Assembly (NCBI GenBank): GCA_023246885.1
Contig: JAHFHN010000030.1
Span: forward strand, 1 to 7,784
Reading direction: 5' to 3'
Source: Microcaldota archaeon
GTDB lineage: Archaea > Micrarchaeota > Micrarchaeia > Norongarragalinales > UBA8480
Length of the DNA: 7,784 nt
Both the position numbers and the translations under genes were made by a program. The notes under the pieces are model-generated. The model was not told where the DNA came from. It saw only the letters and a list, made by a program, of their open reading frames with translations, and ran no database searches. This document shows, piece by piece, positions 1 to 5,133 of this stretch (within the stretch, counting starts at the first letter, position 1; every line of letters begins with the position of its first letter).

Positions 1-482
1 CTCCTGTCTTTTTTTCTGATGTGTGTTGCAGTGGTTAGATTGTTAGCAGTTTGTCCTACTGAATATTTGTCGCTTCCAGTTACGGTTATGTCTTGGCCTT
101 TTATTTCAACTTTAGTGTCGTCGCCTACAATAACTGCTTTGCGTGGAAGTTTTTCTCCAAGAAAGTTCTTGATTATGACTTCCTTGCCTTTTGCTTCAAT
201 TGAAACTGGAAAGTGCGCGTATACTACTTGCAGTTGTTTGACGAAGTTATTTGCTGCGCCCTTAAATGCATTTTTAACATGTGCCATTATTGAACGCATT
301 GTTGCGGTTTTGCGTTTGGTTGCTTTTCCAACTGTTGAAAATTCTAATTCTTCGCCTTTTACTTTGACGTTTGTTAGTTTGCTATTGTAGGAAACGAAAA
401 ACTTTTTTGCCCCAAAGGAAATCACTATTTGATTTGGTTTTACTTCTACTGTTGAATTTTTTTCGATTGCGAGGTTTTCCAT
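1..482 (-). CDS. rpl6: Large ribosomal subunit protein uL6 (archaeal L6), C-terminus cut by window edge
   Basis: Binds 23S rRNA near the factor-binding site of the large subunit. The reading frame opens at an ATG (480-482) and encodes 160 residues before the window ends. It begins MENLAIEKNSTVEVKPNQIV and shows the two-fold L6 layout: a first beta-rich repeat (about residues 1-75, with TVGKATKRKTATMRSIMAHVKNA leading into a helix), then a second repeat (about 85-160, with HFPVSIEAKGKEVIIKNFLGEK and GQDITVTGSDKYSVGQTANN). The last visible residues, ATHIRKKDRR, match the conserved stretch just before the family's C-terminus. As archaeal L6 proteins are about 180 residues, roughly 20 residues lie off-window. 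It follows uS8 by 23 nt, the usual archaeal order, and has a GTGA leader motif 10 nt before the start. Identification is firm; only the end is missing. Confidence 0.95.
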   Translation of the reverse strand, partial: MENLAIEKNSTVEVKPNQIVISFGAKKFFVSYNSKLTNVKVKGEELEFSTVGKATKRKTATMRSIMAHVKNAFKGAANNFVKQLQVVYAHFPVSIEAKGKEVIIKNFLGEKLPRKAVIVGDDTKVEIKGQDITVTGSDKYSVGQTANNLTTATHIRKKDR

Positions 483-492
483 TTTTGTTTAT

Positions 493-496
493 TCAC
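493..496 (-). promoter_or_regulatory. Partial Shine-Dalgarno (GTGA) before uL6
   Basis: The minus strand reads AAGTGAATAAACAAAA before the ATG. GTGA can pair with the UCAC of the usual archaeal 16S tail, and there are 10 nt between it and the start codon. The upstream context resembles the eS4 leader closely (AAGTGAATAA in both). Confidence 0.55.
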
Positions 497-505
497 TTAA
501 TTTTT

Positions 506-877
506 TTAATATACAAATGCGAGGAGGGTTCCACCAACTTTCTTAGCTTTTGCTTGTACATGCGTAAGTATTCCAGTTGGGGTTGATACAATTATCATTC
601 CAACTGATTTAGATGGAAGTAAGCGTGTTTCGTATTTTTCCCAATCTGCGTTTTTAACGAAGAAACGTGGCTTCACTGCGCCGCAGTCGTTAACCATTCC
701 ATTGAGTGTTACTTTTATTGTGCGATCGTTTTTTTCAATATTTTCAATCCACTTGTTTTCTTTGAGTGCTGAAAGTACTGCATTGATTAGCTTGGAGTTA
801 GGCACTTCGCATGTGCGTTGTCCTTTTCTTTCTGCTACTTTAATTGCATTTAATGCGTTTGCTAGTAAATCTACCAT
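506..877 (-). CDS. rps8: Small ribosomal subunit protein uS8
   Basis: A 123-residue uS8, a primary binder of the central domain of 16S rRNA in the small subunit platform. The N-terminus (DLLANALNAIKVAERKGQ) is the helix typical of archaeal S8. The C-terminal signature is clear: VSTPTGILTHVQAKAKKVGG at residues 98-117, followed by TLLAFVY, which corresponds to the rRNA-binding motif and terminal strand. The length is slightly below the roughly 130 residues usual for archaea. The ATG (875-877) lies 9 nt after the uS14 stop, and the GTGA leader motif includes that stop codon, suggesting coupled translation. Firm identification. Confidence 0.97.
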   Translation of the reverse strand: MVDLLANALNAIKVAERKGQRTCEVPNSKLINAVLSALKENKWIENIEKNDRTIKVTLNGMVNDCGAVKPRFFVKNADWEKYETRLLPSKSVGMIIVSTPTGILTHVQAKAKKVGGTLLAFVY

Positions 878-886
878 AGTTATTTT

Positions 887-890
887 TCAC
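887..890 (-). promoter_or_regulatory. Partial Shine-Dalgarno (GTGA) before uS8, overlapping the uS14 stop
   Basis: The last bases of rps14, TCG-TGA, form GTGA 9 nt ahead of the uS8 ATG. The stop codon is therefore part of the likely ribosome-binding element, so terminating ribosomes could restart on uS8. Confidence 0.5.
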
Positions 891-1042
891 GAATATTTTT
901 TGAACCCAATTTCTACTGCGCGCTCTCTGAAGCAACGCCTGCATACGTATAGGCCGTATTTGCGGATTAAGCCGCGTGCGGATGAGCAGAATTGGCATTT
1001 GCGTTTGCTTCTTTTCTTGAACTTAGTTTCTAATTTTTGCAT
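887..1042 (-). CDS. rps14: Small ribosomal subunit protein uS14, short zinc-binding archaeal form
   Basis: A 51-residue protein read directly from the strand, short enough to be missed by length cut-offs. It runs from ATG (1040-1042) to TGA (887-889) and begins [20 protein letters not shown]. Four cysteines form C16-x2-C19 and C34-x2-C37, the zinc ribbon of the archaeal/eukaryotic S14 (S29e) family. The segment [20 protein letters not shown] followed by VEIGFKKYS matches the family's hallmark RKYGLxxCRxCFRE and GFxKY end. It is a small-subunit head protein near the decoding region. It sits 5 nt after uL5 and 9 nt before uS8, exactly where archaeal operons place it. A GAGGTG element inside the end of uL5 precedes it. 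Confidence 0.97.
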   Translation of the reverse strand: MQKLETKFKKRSKRKCQFCSSARGLIRKYGLYVCRRCFRERAVEIGFKKYS

Positions 1043-1047
1043 AGTGT

Positions 1048-1560
1048 TTATTGGGCCACCTCTTCTTCTTTGAGTGTTGCGCCGATTGTCTTTAAGTATT
1101 CAATGGCTTCTTGCTTGGATACGCGTTGTATTTTTGGAACGCGGGTTTGTTCAACGCGCCTGCGTTGTATTCGTATACCTGGTTTGGAAAGCGTTACGCA
1201 GACATCGAAGCCCATCATTCCGATTTTAGGATCATATTTGATTCCAGGTACGTCAATGTATTCTTTGACTCCGAATGAAACGTTTCCAGTTGAGTCAAAA
1301 CTGCGTTGTGATAACGAATTGTCAATTGCTTCTAGACAGCGTTTAAGCACGTCGAGTGCTCTTGCTTTGCGTAATGTGACTTTGGTTCCAATGTCGTCGC
1401 CTTTTCTTATTTTGAACGTTGGATTTCGAGTGTGTGCTTTTGTTACAACTGCTTTTGATCCGCTTAGTTTTTCAAGTAGCGCTTTGGCATTTTCTAGTCT
1501 TTCGCCTGGCGCGCCTGTTCCTATGTTCAGGGTTACTTTGTCAATTCTTACGTTTGCCAT
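1048..1560 (-). CDS. rpl5: Large ribosomal subunit protein uL5
   Basis: A 170-residue uL5, the 5S rRNA-binding protein of the central protuberance, which contacts the small subunit head and P-site tRNA. Residues 4-14 ([11 protein letters not shown]) form the characteristic first strand. [15 protein letters not shown] (50-64), [15 protein letters not shown] (106-120) and IRIQRRR (129-135), followed by [12 protein letters not shown] (145-156), follow the archaeal L5 pattern. The protein starts almost directly at the core; the short NPMRxI-type lead-in common in archaeal homologues is absent. The C-terminus ends in an acidic EEEVAQ. The ATG (1558-1560) lies 10 nt after the eS4 stop with AAGGT 14 nt ahead of the start. 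Stop is 5 nt before uS14. Confidence 0.97.
   Translation of the reverse strand: MANVRIDKVTLNIGTGAPGERLENAKALLEKLSGSKAVVTKAHTRNPTFKIRKGDDIGTKVTLRKARALDVLKRCLEAIDNSLSQRSFDSTGNVSFGVKEYIDVPGIKYDPKIGMMGFDVCVTLSKPGIRIQRRRVEQTRVPKIQRVSKQEAIEYLKTIGATLKEEEVAQ
1057..1062 (-). promoter_or_regulatory. Shine-Dalgarno GAGGTG before uS14
   Basis: GAGGTG lies inside the last codons of uL5, with 14 nt to the uS14 ATG. It is one of the longest matches in the window to the archaeal consensus GGAGGTGA and supports the short uS14 call. Confidence 0.65.
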
Positions 1561-1570
1561 ATCTTTGTTT

Positions 1571-2272
1571 TTATACCTTGAAGTGTTTGTCTACGACGAA
1601 GATGTAATCTTTTAATGTAATTGCTTCTTTTCCAGATGGCGTTGTTATTTTTGCGTTTGAAGGAGTTATACCTGGAAATACGTGTATTTCTACTAGTGAA
1701 CCAGTTTCTCCGGCGTGTCTTCCTCTGAATACGTAGCAAGTTGAGCCTTTTTCGAGTTTATAGTGTTCAAGCACTTTGGCGCTTGGGATTTCTAATTTCA
1801 ACGTGTCTCCAGTCGAATAGGGTTTTCCATCTTTTACAATTAAGCTCCTACCATCGTGGAGTGAAAGTTGTACTTTGCCATTTTTAGTAACGTGTTTGCC
1901 AGTTACTTTGCATAGCTTGTAAGTGTTCGCAGTTGTTTTAACTGGTAGTAATTTGCCTTTTTTGTTTATGATTACGAATGAGTCTCCGCCTTGAACGGTT
2001 ACGACGTCCATTAAGCCAATTGAGAAGCCCGGGTTTGCGATTATTCTTCCGTCTATTGTTACTTTGCCAGCGTTTAGTACTTTTTTAGCTTCTGCGGTTG
2101 TTGAAACAACTTTCAACATGTCACGCAATAGCACGACAAGTGGAATTGAAAATGCTTTTGAATGACTGCCAGCAATAGTGGTTTTTACCCAGCGGTTTTC
2201 TTTTCTAAGTAATTGTAATGCTTTAGGCGCAGCTAGCCGTTTTGTGTGTCTTTTTTTACCATGTGTAGCCAT
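1571..2272 (-). CDS. rps4e: Small ribosomal subunit protein eS4 (S4e)
   Basis: A 233-residue S4e, found in archaea and eukaryotes but not bacteria. It opens with the basic family N-terminus MATHGKKRHTKRLAAPKAL. This is followed by an S4-type RNA-binding region (about 42-90, including AKKVLNAGKVTIDGRIIANP and FSIGLMDVV), the central S4e domain (about 95-170), and a KOW-like segment (about 176-196, EKGSTCYVFRGRHAGETGSL) near the C-terminus. The end, ITLKDYIFVVDK, is typical of the family. Its place between uL24 and uL5 is the standard archaeal one. The leader is 56 nt of very A-rich sequence, longer than most gaps here, with a GTGA motif 12 nt from the start. Firm identification. Confidence 0.98.
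   Translation of the reverse strand: MATHGKKRHTKRLAAPKALQLLRKENRWVKTTIAGSHSKAFSIPLVVLLRDMLKVVSTTAEAKKVLNAGKVTIDGRIIANPGFSIGLMDVVTVQGGDSFVIINKKGKLLPVKTTANTYKLCKVTGKHVTKNGKVQLSLHDGRSLIVKDGKPYSTGDTLKLEIPSAKVLEHYKLEKGSTCYVFRGRHAGETGSLVEIHVFPGITPSNAKITTPSGKEAITLKDYIFVVDKHFKV
1575..1579 (-). promoter_or_regulatory. Shine-Dalgarno-like AAGGT before uL5
   Basis: AAGGT ends 14 nt before the uL5 ATG and overlaps the last codons of eS4. The same AAGGTAT string precedes uL23 with 8 nt spacing. Confidence 0.45.
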
Positions 2273-2284
2273 TTTTGTTGTTAT

Positions 2285-2288
2285 TCAC
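2285..2288 (-). promoter_or_regulatory. Partial Shine-Dalgarno (GTGA) before eS4
   Basis: The minus strand reads AAAGTGAATAACAACAAAA up to the ATG, leaving 12 nt after GTGA. It is the only G-containing stretch near the start in an otherwise A/T-only gap, which makes a role in ribosome binding plausible. Confidence 0.5.
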
Positions 2289-2328
2289 TTTTTAATTTAA
2301 GTTTAATTTGATTTTATTTTATTCTAAT

Positions 2329-2655
2329 TTATTTTCTTTCAACTAATTGCGTTGCAACTACTTTGCTTGCAGGTAAGCTTACTGGAATTTCTTTTCCACC
2401 TAATTTCTTTATAACTGCCCCTTCAACGTTTATTGTTCCTCGGCCAGTGCCAAGTACTTTGCCAGATAGCCCACGGAATTTACCTTTGAGTATCTTAACT
2501 GTATCGCCTTTGCGTACGCGAATTGAACGCTTTTTCAACTTGAGGCGAAGTTCTTTTGATAAGTGTACATTGAGAAAATTAGCAGCTAAATGCAACGGCG
2601 CATTGTAGCGGAATTTTCTTTGTTTTCTTGGTTGTTGTGAACGGGTTTTGGCCAT
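2329..2655 (-). CDS. rpl24: Large ribosomal subunit protein uL24 (archaeal L24, eukaryotic L26 type)
   Basis: A 108-residue uL24, an early assembly protein that sits near the exit of the peptide tunnel. Residues 9-22 (PRKQRKFRYNAPLH) and 31-36 (HLSKEL) are the archaeal/eukaryotic N-terminal extension. The KOW motif follows at about 46-73: RVRKGDTVKILKGKFRGLSG then KVLGTGRG. The segment INVEGAVIKKLGGKEIPVSL and ASKVV completes the domain. The ATG (2653-2655) comes 42 nt after the uL14 stop, with GTGAT in the leader. Order uL14-uL24-eS4 is as expected. Firm identification. Confidence 0.97.
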   Translation of the reverse strand: MAKTRSQQPRKQRKFRYNAPLHLAANFLNVHLSKELRLKLKKRSIRVRKGDTVKILKGKFRGLSGKVLGTGRGTINVEGAVIKKLGGKEIPVSLPASKVVATQLVERK

Positions 2656-2664
2656 TTCTTTTCT

Positions 2665-2669
2665 ATCAC
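2665..2669 (-). promoter_or_regulatory. Partial Shine-Dalgarno (GTGAT) before uL24
   Basis: The leader reads AATAGTGATAGAAAAGAA before the ATG; GTGAT can pair with AUCAC of a standard archaeal 16S tail, with 9 nt to the start. Confidence 0.55.
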
Positions 2670-2697
2670 TATTTTTTTAACATGATTTAACGCGCTT

Positions 2698-3093
2698 TTA
2701 GACTACTGAAGGCGCGATTGAGATTACTTTTGGAAAGCGATCTGCAAGTTCTCTGCTTATGCAACCTTTGATTTCAGTTCCCCTTGGGAGGTTTTGGTCG
2801 TCGATTAAGACGCATGCATTATCTTCGAATTTTATGCGCATTTTTCCCCTGCGGAATTCTTTCTTTTGGCGCGTAATTACGGCTAATTCTTTTTTGCCAA
2901 CCATTTCTGATTTGCCTTTTTTTATTGAAACACGCACTACGTCACCGATTCCTGCTGATGGGACTTTTCTTAATCTGGCTTTTGCGCCAACTACTCCAAT
3001 TATTTGCACTATTTTAGCTCCGCTGTTGTCATCGCAGACGAGCCTTGAATTTATCATGAGTGTCTTAGTTACTCTAGCTGGTATTGCTTGCAT
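2698..3093 (-). CDS. rpl14: Large ribosomal subunit protein uL14
   Basis: A 131-residue uL14, on the subunit interface where it contributes to an intersubunit bridge. The family core CDDNSGAKIVQIIGV (20-34), SAGIGDVVRVSIKKGK (46-61), VITRQKKEFRR (72-82), FEDNACVLID (89-98) and PRGTEIKGCISRELADRFPK (103-122), ending ISIAPSVV, is intact. An internal ATG at residue 13 is possible, but the first ATG (3091-3093) is preferred. Archaeal homologues carry the same short lead-in (MQAIPARVTKTL here), and the GTGAT leader fits it. This start overlaps the uS17 end by 20 nt, so translation may be coupled. Length matches the archaeal norm of about 132. Confidence 0.97.
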   Translation of the reverse strand: MQAIPARVTKTLMINSRLVCDDNSGAKIVQIIGVVGAKARLRKVPSAGIGDVVRVSIKKGKSEMVGKKELAVITRQKKEFRRGKMRIKFEDNACVLIDDQNLPRGTEIKGCISRELADRFPKVISIAPSVV

Positions 3094-3379
3094 TTGAAAT
3101 CACTTTGGTTATTACATGTGCTTTGGTCTTGCTGAGTTTTCTGCATTCAGATACTTCGACTGTATCGCCTTCTTTTACAGTTATGCAGCTTGGAACGTGA
3201 CAGTGTATTTTACTTCGACGTTTTTCTAATCGTTCGTACTTGCGTACTTTTCTTGTGTAGTCAATTGCTACTACTGCGCTTTTCTTTTCTTTTGCGCTGA
3301 TTACAATTCCAGAGAATGTGGAACCGCGTAGGCTAAGTGTACCATGCGTTTGGCATTTGTCGTCATTACATTGAGTCAT
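3074..3379 (-). CDS. rps17: Small ribosomal subunit protein uS17
   Basis: A 101-residue uS17, an OB-fold protein that binds 16S rRNA early in assembly. The N-terminus has C4-x4-C9-x2-H12 (CNDDKCQTHG), as in many archaeal S17 proteins, and could bind a metal together with C60/H61/C65; that is inference. The core RGSTFSGIVISAKEKKSAVV (18-37) is followed by KYERLEKRRSKIHCHVPSCI (47-66) and KEGDTVEVSECRKLSKTKAH (69-88), the diagnostic archaeal/eukaryotic S17 signature. The stop (TAG) lies inside uL14. It follows rnp1 by 19 nt, with GAGG 12 nt before its ATG. Confidence 0.97.
   Translation of the reverse strand: MTQCNDDKCQTHGTLSLRGSTFSGIVISAKEKKSAVVAIDYTRKVRKYERLEKRRSKIHCHVPSCITVKEGDTVEVSECRKLSKTKAHVITKVISNASNTS
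3099..3103 (-). promoter_or_regulatory. Partial Shine-Dalgarno (GTGAT) before uL14
   Basis: AAAGTGATTTCAA precedes the ATG at 3093, inside the uS17 coding region. The 5-nt spacing after GTGAT is the tightest of the GTGA group and favours the upstream ATG over the internal one. Confidence 0.5.
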
Positions 3380-3391
3380 TTTTTATGTAAG

Positions 3392-3395
3392 CCTC
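3392..3395 (-). promoter_or_regulatory. Shine-Dalgarno GAGG before uS17
   Basis: GAGG lies in the rnp1-rps17 gap, 12 nt before the uS17 ATG. It occupies almost the same register as the GTGA motifs in other leaders when both are laid against GGAGGTGA. Confidence 0.5.
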
Positions 3396-3398
3396 GTT

Positions 3399-3683
3399 TT
3401 ATTGAGATAGGATTTTTTTCGTCCTGTCTTCTGGTTTACCAATTGTAGAACGCCCGTCAACTTGTACGCCATTGATGAGAAAAACGCTACTGGGTTTTGG
3501 AATTCGCTTTGGGCCAGTTGGCGTTCTTACTACGAATATATTCGTAGTTTCGTCTATTATTTCACCTTGTACTTTGAGCAGATCTTTGCAGGTGCTTTTG
3601 ATCACCTTTAATTGTTTTCCAATTAATTCGCCTTGCAAAAGGCGCTTGATCGGTTCCTGCTTTTGATTGCTTGATAAAGCCAA
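3399..3683 (-). CDS. rnp1: Ribonuclease P protein component 1 (Rnp1, archaeal Rpp29/Pop4)
   Basis: A 94-residue protein of the Rpp29/Pop4 family, a protein subunit of archaeal RNase P, which removes 5' leaders from pre-tRNA. The Sm-like barrel core is recognisable: LIGKQLKVIKS (20-30), VQGEIIDETTNIFVVRT (38-54) and KRIPKPSSVFLING (59-72). This follows the family pattern G-x-V/I-x-DET-x-N and K-x(4)-F. The start is TTG (3681-3683). The frame is open upstream to a stop at 3735-3737 but offers no ATG, GTG or TTG there, and no internal ATG exists. A second TTG at residue 16 would lose little conserved sequence and cannot be excluded. There is no clear Shine-Dalgarno sequence, unlike almost every neighbour. 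Co-location with aIF1 and uS17 is typical of archaea. Confidence 0.93.
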   Translation of the reverse strand: MALSSNQKQEPIKRLLQGELIGKQLKVIKSTCKDLLKVQGEIIDETTNIFVVRTPTGPKRIPKPSSVFLINGVQVDGRSTIGKPEDRTKKILSQ

Positions 3684-3702
3684 GATGTTGATTTTGTATA
3701 AA

Positions 3703-3720
3703 CCCCGCTTTAAAACGGAG
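3703..3720 (-). other. Possible small RNA hairpin upstream of rnp1
   Basis: On the transcribed strand the RNA would be CUCCGU, loop UUUAAA, GCGGGG. This gives a 6-bp stem including two G-U pairs and a 6-nt loop. It is the only G/C-rich patch in the 61-nt aIF1-rnp1 gap and ends 19 nt before the TTG start. There is no long U-run after it, so it is not a convincing terminator. Function unknown; a processing or translation-control role is only inference. Confidence 0.35.
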
Positions 3721-3744
3721 ATGCGAATGTTATGTTAACTGAAT

Positions 3745-4059
3745 TCAGCGTTCTCGAGTTATTGTGATTGTCTCTTCAGGGTATCCAAGCAAAATGAGGA
3801 GTTCCTTTGTTTTGCCAACATGGTCGCCTTGGAGAACTATTAAACCGTCTTTTGAACTTCCACCACACGCGAGTTTGTGTTTTAAACTCTTTGCAGTTTC
3901 TCGCAGTGCTTCTCCGGAAAGCCCCTCTACGATTGTTACAAGTCGGTTGAATCGCTTTTTGGTTGAATATATTTTAATTGATTGCGTTGTTTGTTTCGCA
4001 ATCGATTGGCATGCGCATATATCTAATGGCAAGCCACATTTTGGACAGATCTCTGACAT
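3745..4059 (-). CDS. sui1: Translation initiation factor aIF1 (SUI1/eIF1 family)
   Basis: A 104-residue SUI1 protein. In archaea aIF1 binds the small subunit near the P site and promotes correct start-codon selection. The N-terminus carries C5-x2-C8 and C15-x-C17 (ICPKCGLPLDICAC), a likely zinc knuckle seen in a subset of archaeal aIF1 proteins. The SUI1 fold follows: KRFNRLVTIVEGL (35-47), KSLKHKLACGGSSKDGLIVL (58-77), QGDH (77-80) and the terminal LLGYPEETITIT. The ATG (4057-4059) is chosen because the cysteine motif begins right after it. Its leader is 55 nt, with GAGGT unusually far upstream (15 nt) and a TATA-like element about 27 nt upstream. It is followed by rnp1. Confidence 0.97.
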   Translation of the reverse strand: MSEICPKCGLPLDICACQSIAKQTTQSIKIYSTKKRFNRLVTIVEGLSGEALRETAKSLKHKLACGGSSKDGLIVLQGDHVGKTKELLILLGYPEETITITRER

Positions 4060-4074
4060 GAATTTTTGTTTTAA

Positions 4075-4079
4075 ACCTC
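4075..4079 (-). promoter_or_regulatory. Distant Shine-Dalgarno-like GAGGT before aIF1
   Basis: GAGGT lies 15 nt ahead of the aIF1 ATG, near the long end of the spacing seen in this window, so its use is less certain than elsewhere. Confidence 0.4.
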
Positions 4080-4082
4080 TAT

Positions 4083-4090
4083 TTGTATAA
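4083..4090 (-). promoter_or_regulatory. TATA-like element, possible internal promoter for aIF1
   Basis: TTATACAA on the transcribed strand is centred about 27 nt before the aIF1 ATG. That is the distance expected between an archaeal box A and the start site of a leaderless message. No good purine-rich BRE is visible just upstream (CTATCG), and AT-rich gaps produce such strings by chance, so this is a weak call. Confidence 0.25.
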
Positions 4091-4114
4091 CGATAGTTGG
4101 AAAAATGATTGCTT

Positions 4115-4303
4115 TTAAACCTTTGTTGCGGAATTTTGGTAGTTATAAATGCGGCTTTTGAGTCTGCGTAGCTCTTTTTTCTTTGCAGTGTTTTTGTCGC
4201 GCACAGCGTGTGTTCTTTTTAATTCAGATTCTGTTTCAGCTAGTTTTGCAGCTAGTTCTGTTTTTGACATTGTTTTGAGTTGTTTTTTTCTAATGATTGC
4301 CAT
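4115..4303 (-). CDS. rpl29: Large ribosomal subunit protein uL29
   Basis: A 62-residue uL29, a two-helix protein next to the peptide exit tunnel that helps form the docking site for nascent-chain factors. The sequence opens MAIIRKKQLKTMSKTELAAK, the usual archaeal start, continues LAETESELKRTHAVRD as the first long helix, and then has the basic second helix KKKELRRLKSRIYNYQ. Conserved glycines often found in the inter-helix loop are absent; the loop here is KNTAK. The ATG is 8 nt after the uS3 stop; a weak GAGCTGA precedes it. Position between uS3 and aIF1 agrees with the identification. Confidence 0.93.
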   Translation of the reverse strand: MAIIRKKQLKTMSKTELAAKLAETESELKRTHAVRDKNTAKKKELRRLKSRIYNYQNSATKV

Positions 4304-4311
4304 TTAATTTT

Positions 4312-5133
4312 TCAGCTCGTGGTTGTTTGAGGAACTGGAGTTGCAGAAGCAACAGGCGCTTCTACTGCAGGCGTACTAGCCGAGTCTTCTGAAGGTGCTG
4401 CTTCGGTTTTGGTTTCAGCTTTTGCCTCTTTAGCTTTAGCTGGTTTTTTGCGTGCGACGCGTTTCTTTGCAGTTGGCTTTGTTTCTTCTACTGCTTGTTT
4501 TGCTGTTTCTTCAGCAAGTGGTTCTGTTGGGATAACTAATTTTGAAACGTCTACGTTGTCTGCAAACATTGTGCCCGGTGGAGCGATTTTAACTGTGATT
4601 CCAACTGCACCTGCTTTTAAGTAGGATGTGAATTTGCCAACTCCCATTTTCTTTGATTCTTCGCCTGATTTTTTCAAGAATCCTGCGCGGATGGTTGTTG
4701 ATTTGGCTTTTCCACCTTTTCCGACTAGTTTGCCTGCTGCTCGGATTTCTGCGCCAATTGCGCCTGCGGACATTATTTCACGTAATGCAAAGCGCATTGC
4801 GGTTTTAGCATTGCCTTTTGTTTCAAGTTGTCTGCCAATTTTTTCAGCCATTAATTTCGCATCAAGTGATGGTTGTGCTACTTCTATAACTTCGATTTGT
4901 GGGTTTTCAACGCCGTAATTTTTCTGTAAACTGTCTGAAATGTCTTTTATTGTTTGGCCTTTTTTGCCAACGACAAGTCCAGGTCGGCGTACGGTTATTG
5001 CGATTCTGGTTGCGATTGGAGTTTTTTGAATATCAATTGAGGAGACGCCGGCATTAACGAGTTCTCTTTGTAAAAATTCTTTGATGCTGAAATCAACGAT
5101 TGCTTTTTGGATAAATTTTTTCTCACTGGCCAT
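4312..5133 (-). CDS. rps3: Small ribosomal subunit protein uS3 with low-complexity C-terminal tail
   Basis: A 273-residue uS3, at the mRNA entry site of the small subunit head. The N-terminal half has a type II KH domain with the GxxG loop GKKG at residues 56-59 (within RPGLVVGKKGQTIKDIS). The C-terminal S3 domain spans about 90-200 and includes AMRFALREIMSAGAIGAEIR and YLKAGAVGITVKIAPPG. From about residue 205 to the end is a low-complexity tail: first Glu/Ala/Lys-rich with a basic cluster (KKRVARKKPAKAK, 223-235), then Ala/Pro/Ser/Thr-rich, ending TPVPQTTTS. Archaeal S3 proteins are often 210-240 residues, so the tail is long. The ATG (5131-5133) overlaps the end of uL22 by 11 nt and has GAGGT 8 nt ahead. 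Confidence 0.97.
   Translation of the reverse strand: MASEKKFIQKAIVDFSIKEFLQRELVNAGVSSIDIQKTPIATRIAITVRRPGLVVGKKGQTIKDISDSLQKNYGVENPQIEVIEVAQPSLDAKLMAEKIGRQLETKGNAKTAMRFALREIMSAGAIGAEIRAAGKLVGKGGKAKSTTIRAGFLKKSGEESKKMGVGKFTSYLKAGAVGITVKIAPPGTMFADNVDVSKLVIPTEPLAEETAKQAVEETKPTAKKRVARKKPAKAKEAKAETKTEAAPSEDSASTPAVEAPVASATPVPQTTTS

Noticed and set aside
1037..1615. 192-codon plus-strand open frame, the longest on that strand
   Set aside because: It lies antisense to uL5 and its product has no recognisable family features. The other plus-strand frames across the window are likewise antisense shadows of ribosomal genes.
2273..2328. TATA-like strings (TTAAATTA) in the A/T-rich gap before eS4, as an internal promoter
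   Set aside because: The whole gap is A/T, so such strings are expected by chance, and a GTGA leader motif already explains translation of eS4 from the operon transcript.
2656..2697. Four-codon ATG...TAG frame (ATG TTA AAA AAA TAG) before uL24
   Set aside because: It is too short to distinguish from chance, and it has no ribosome-binding element of its own.
3703..3720. Transcription terminator between aIF1 and rnp1
   Set aside because: The stem is short with two G-U pairs and is followed only by UUUAUA. No long U-run is present, and the operon continues with the normal gene order.
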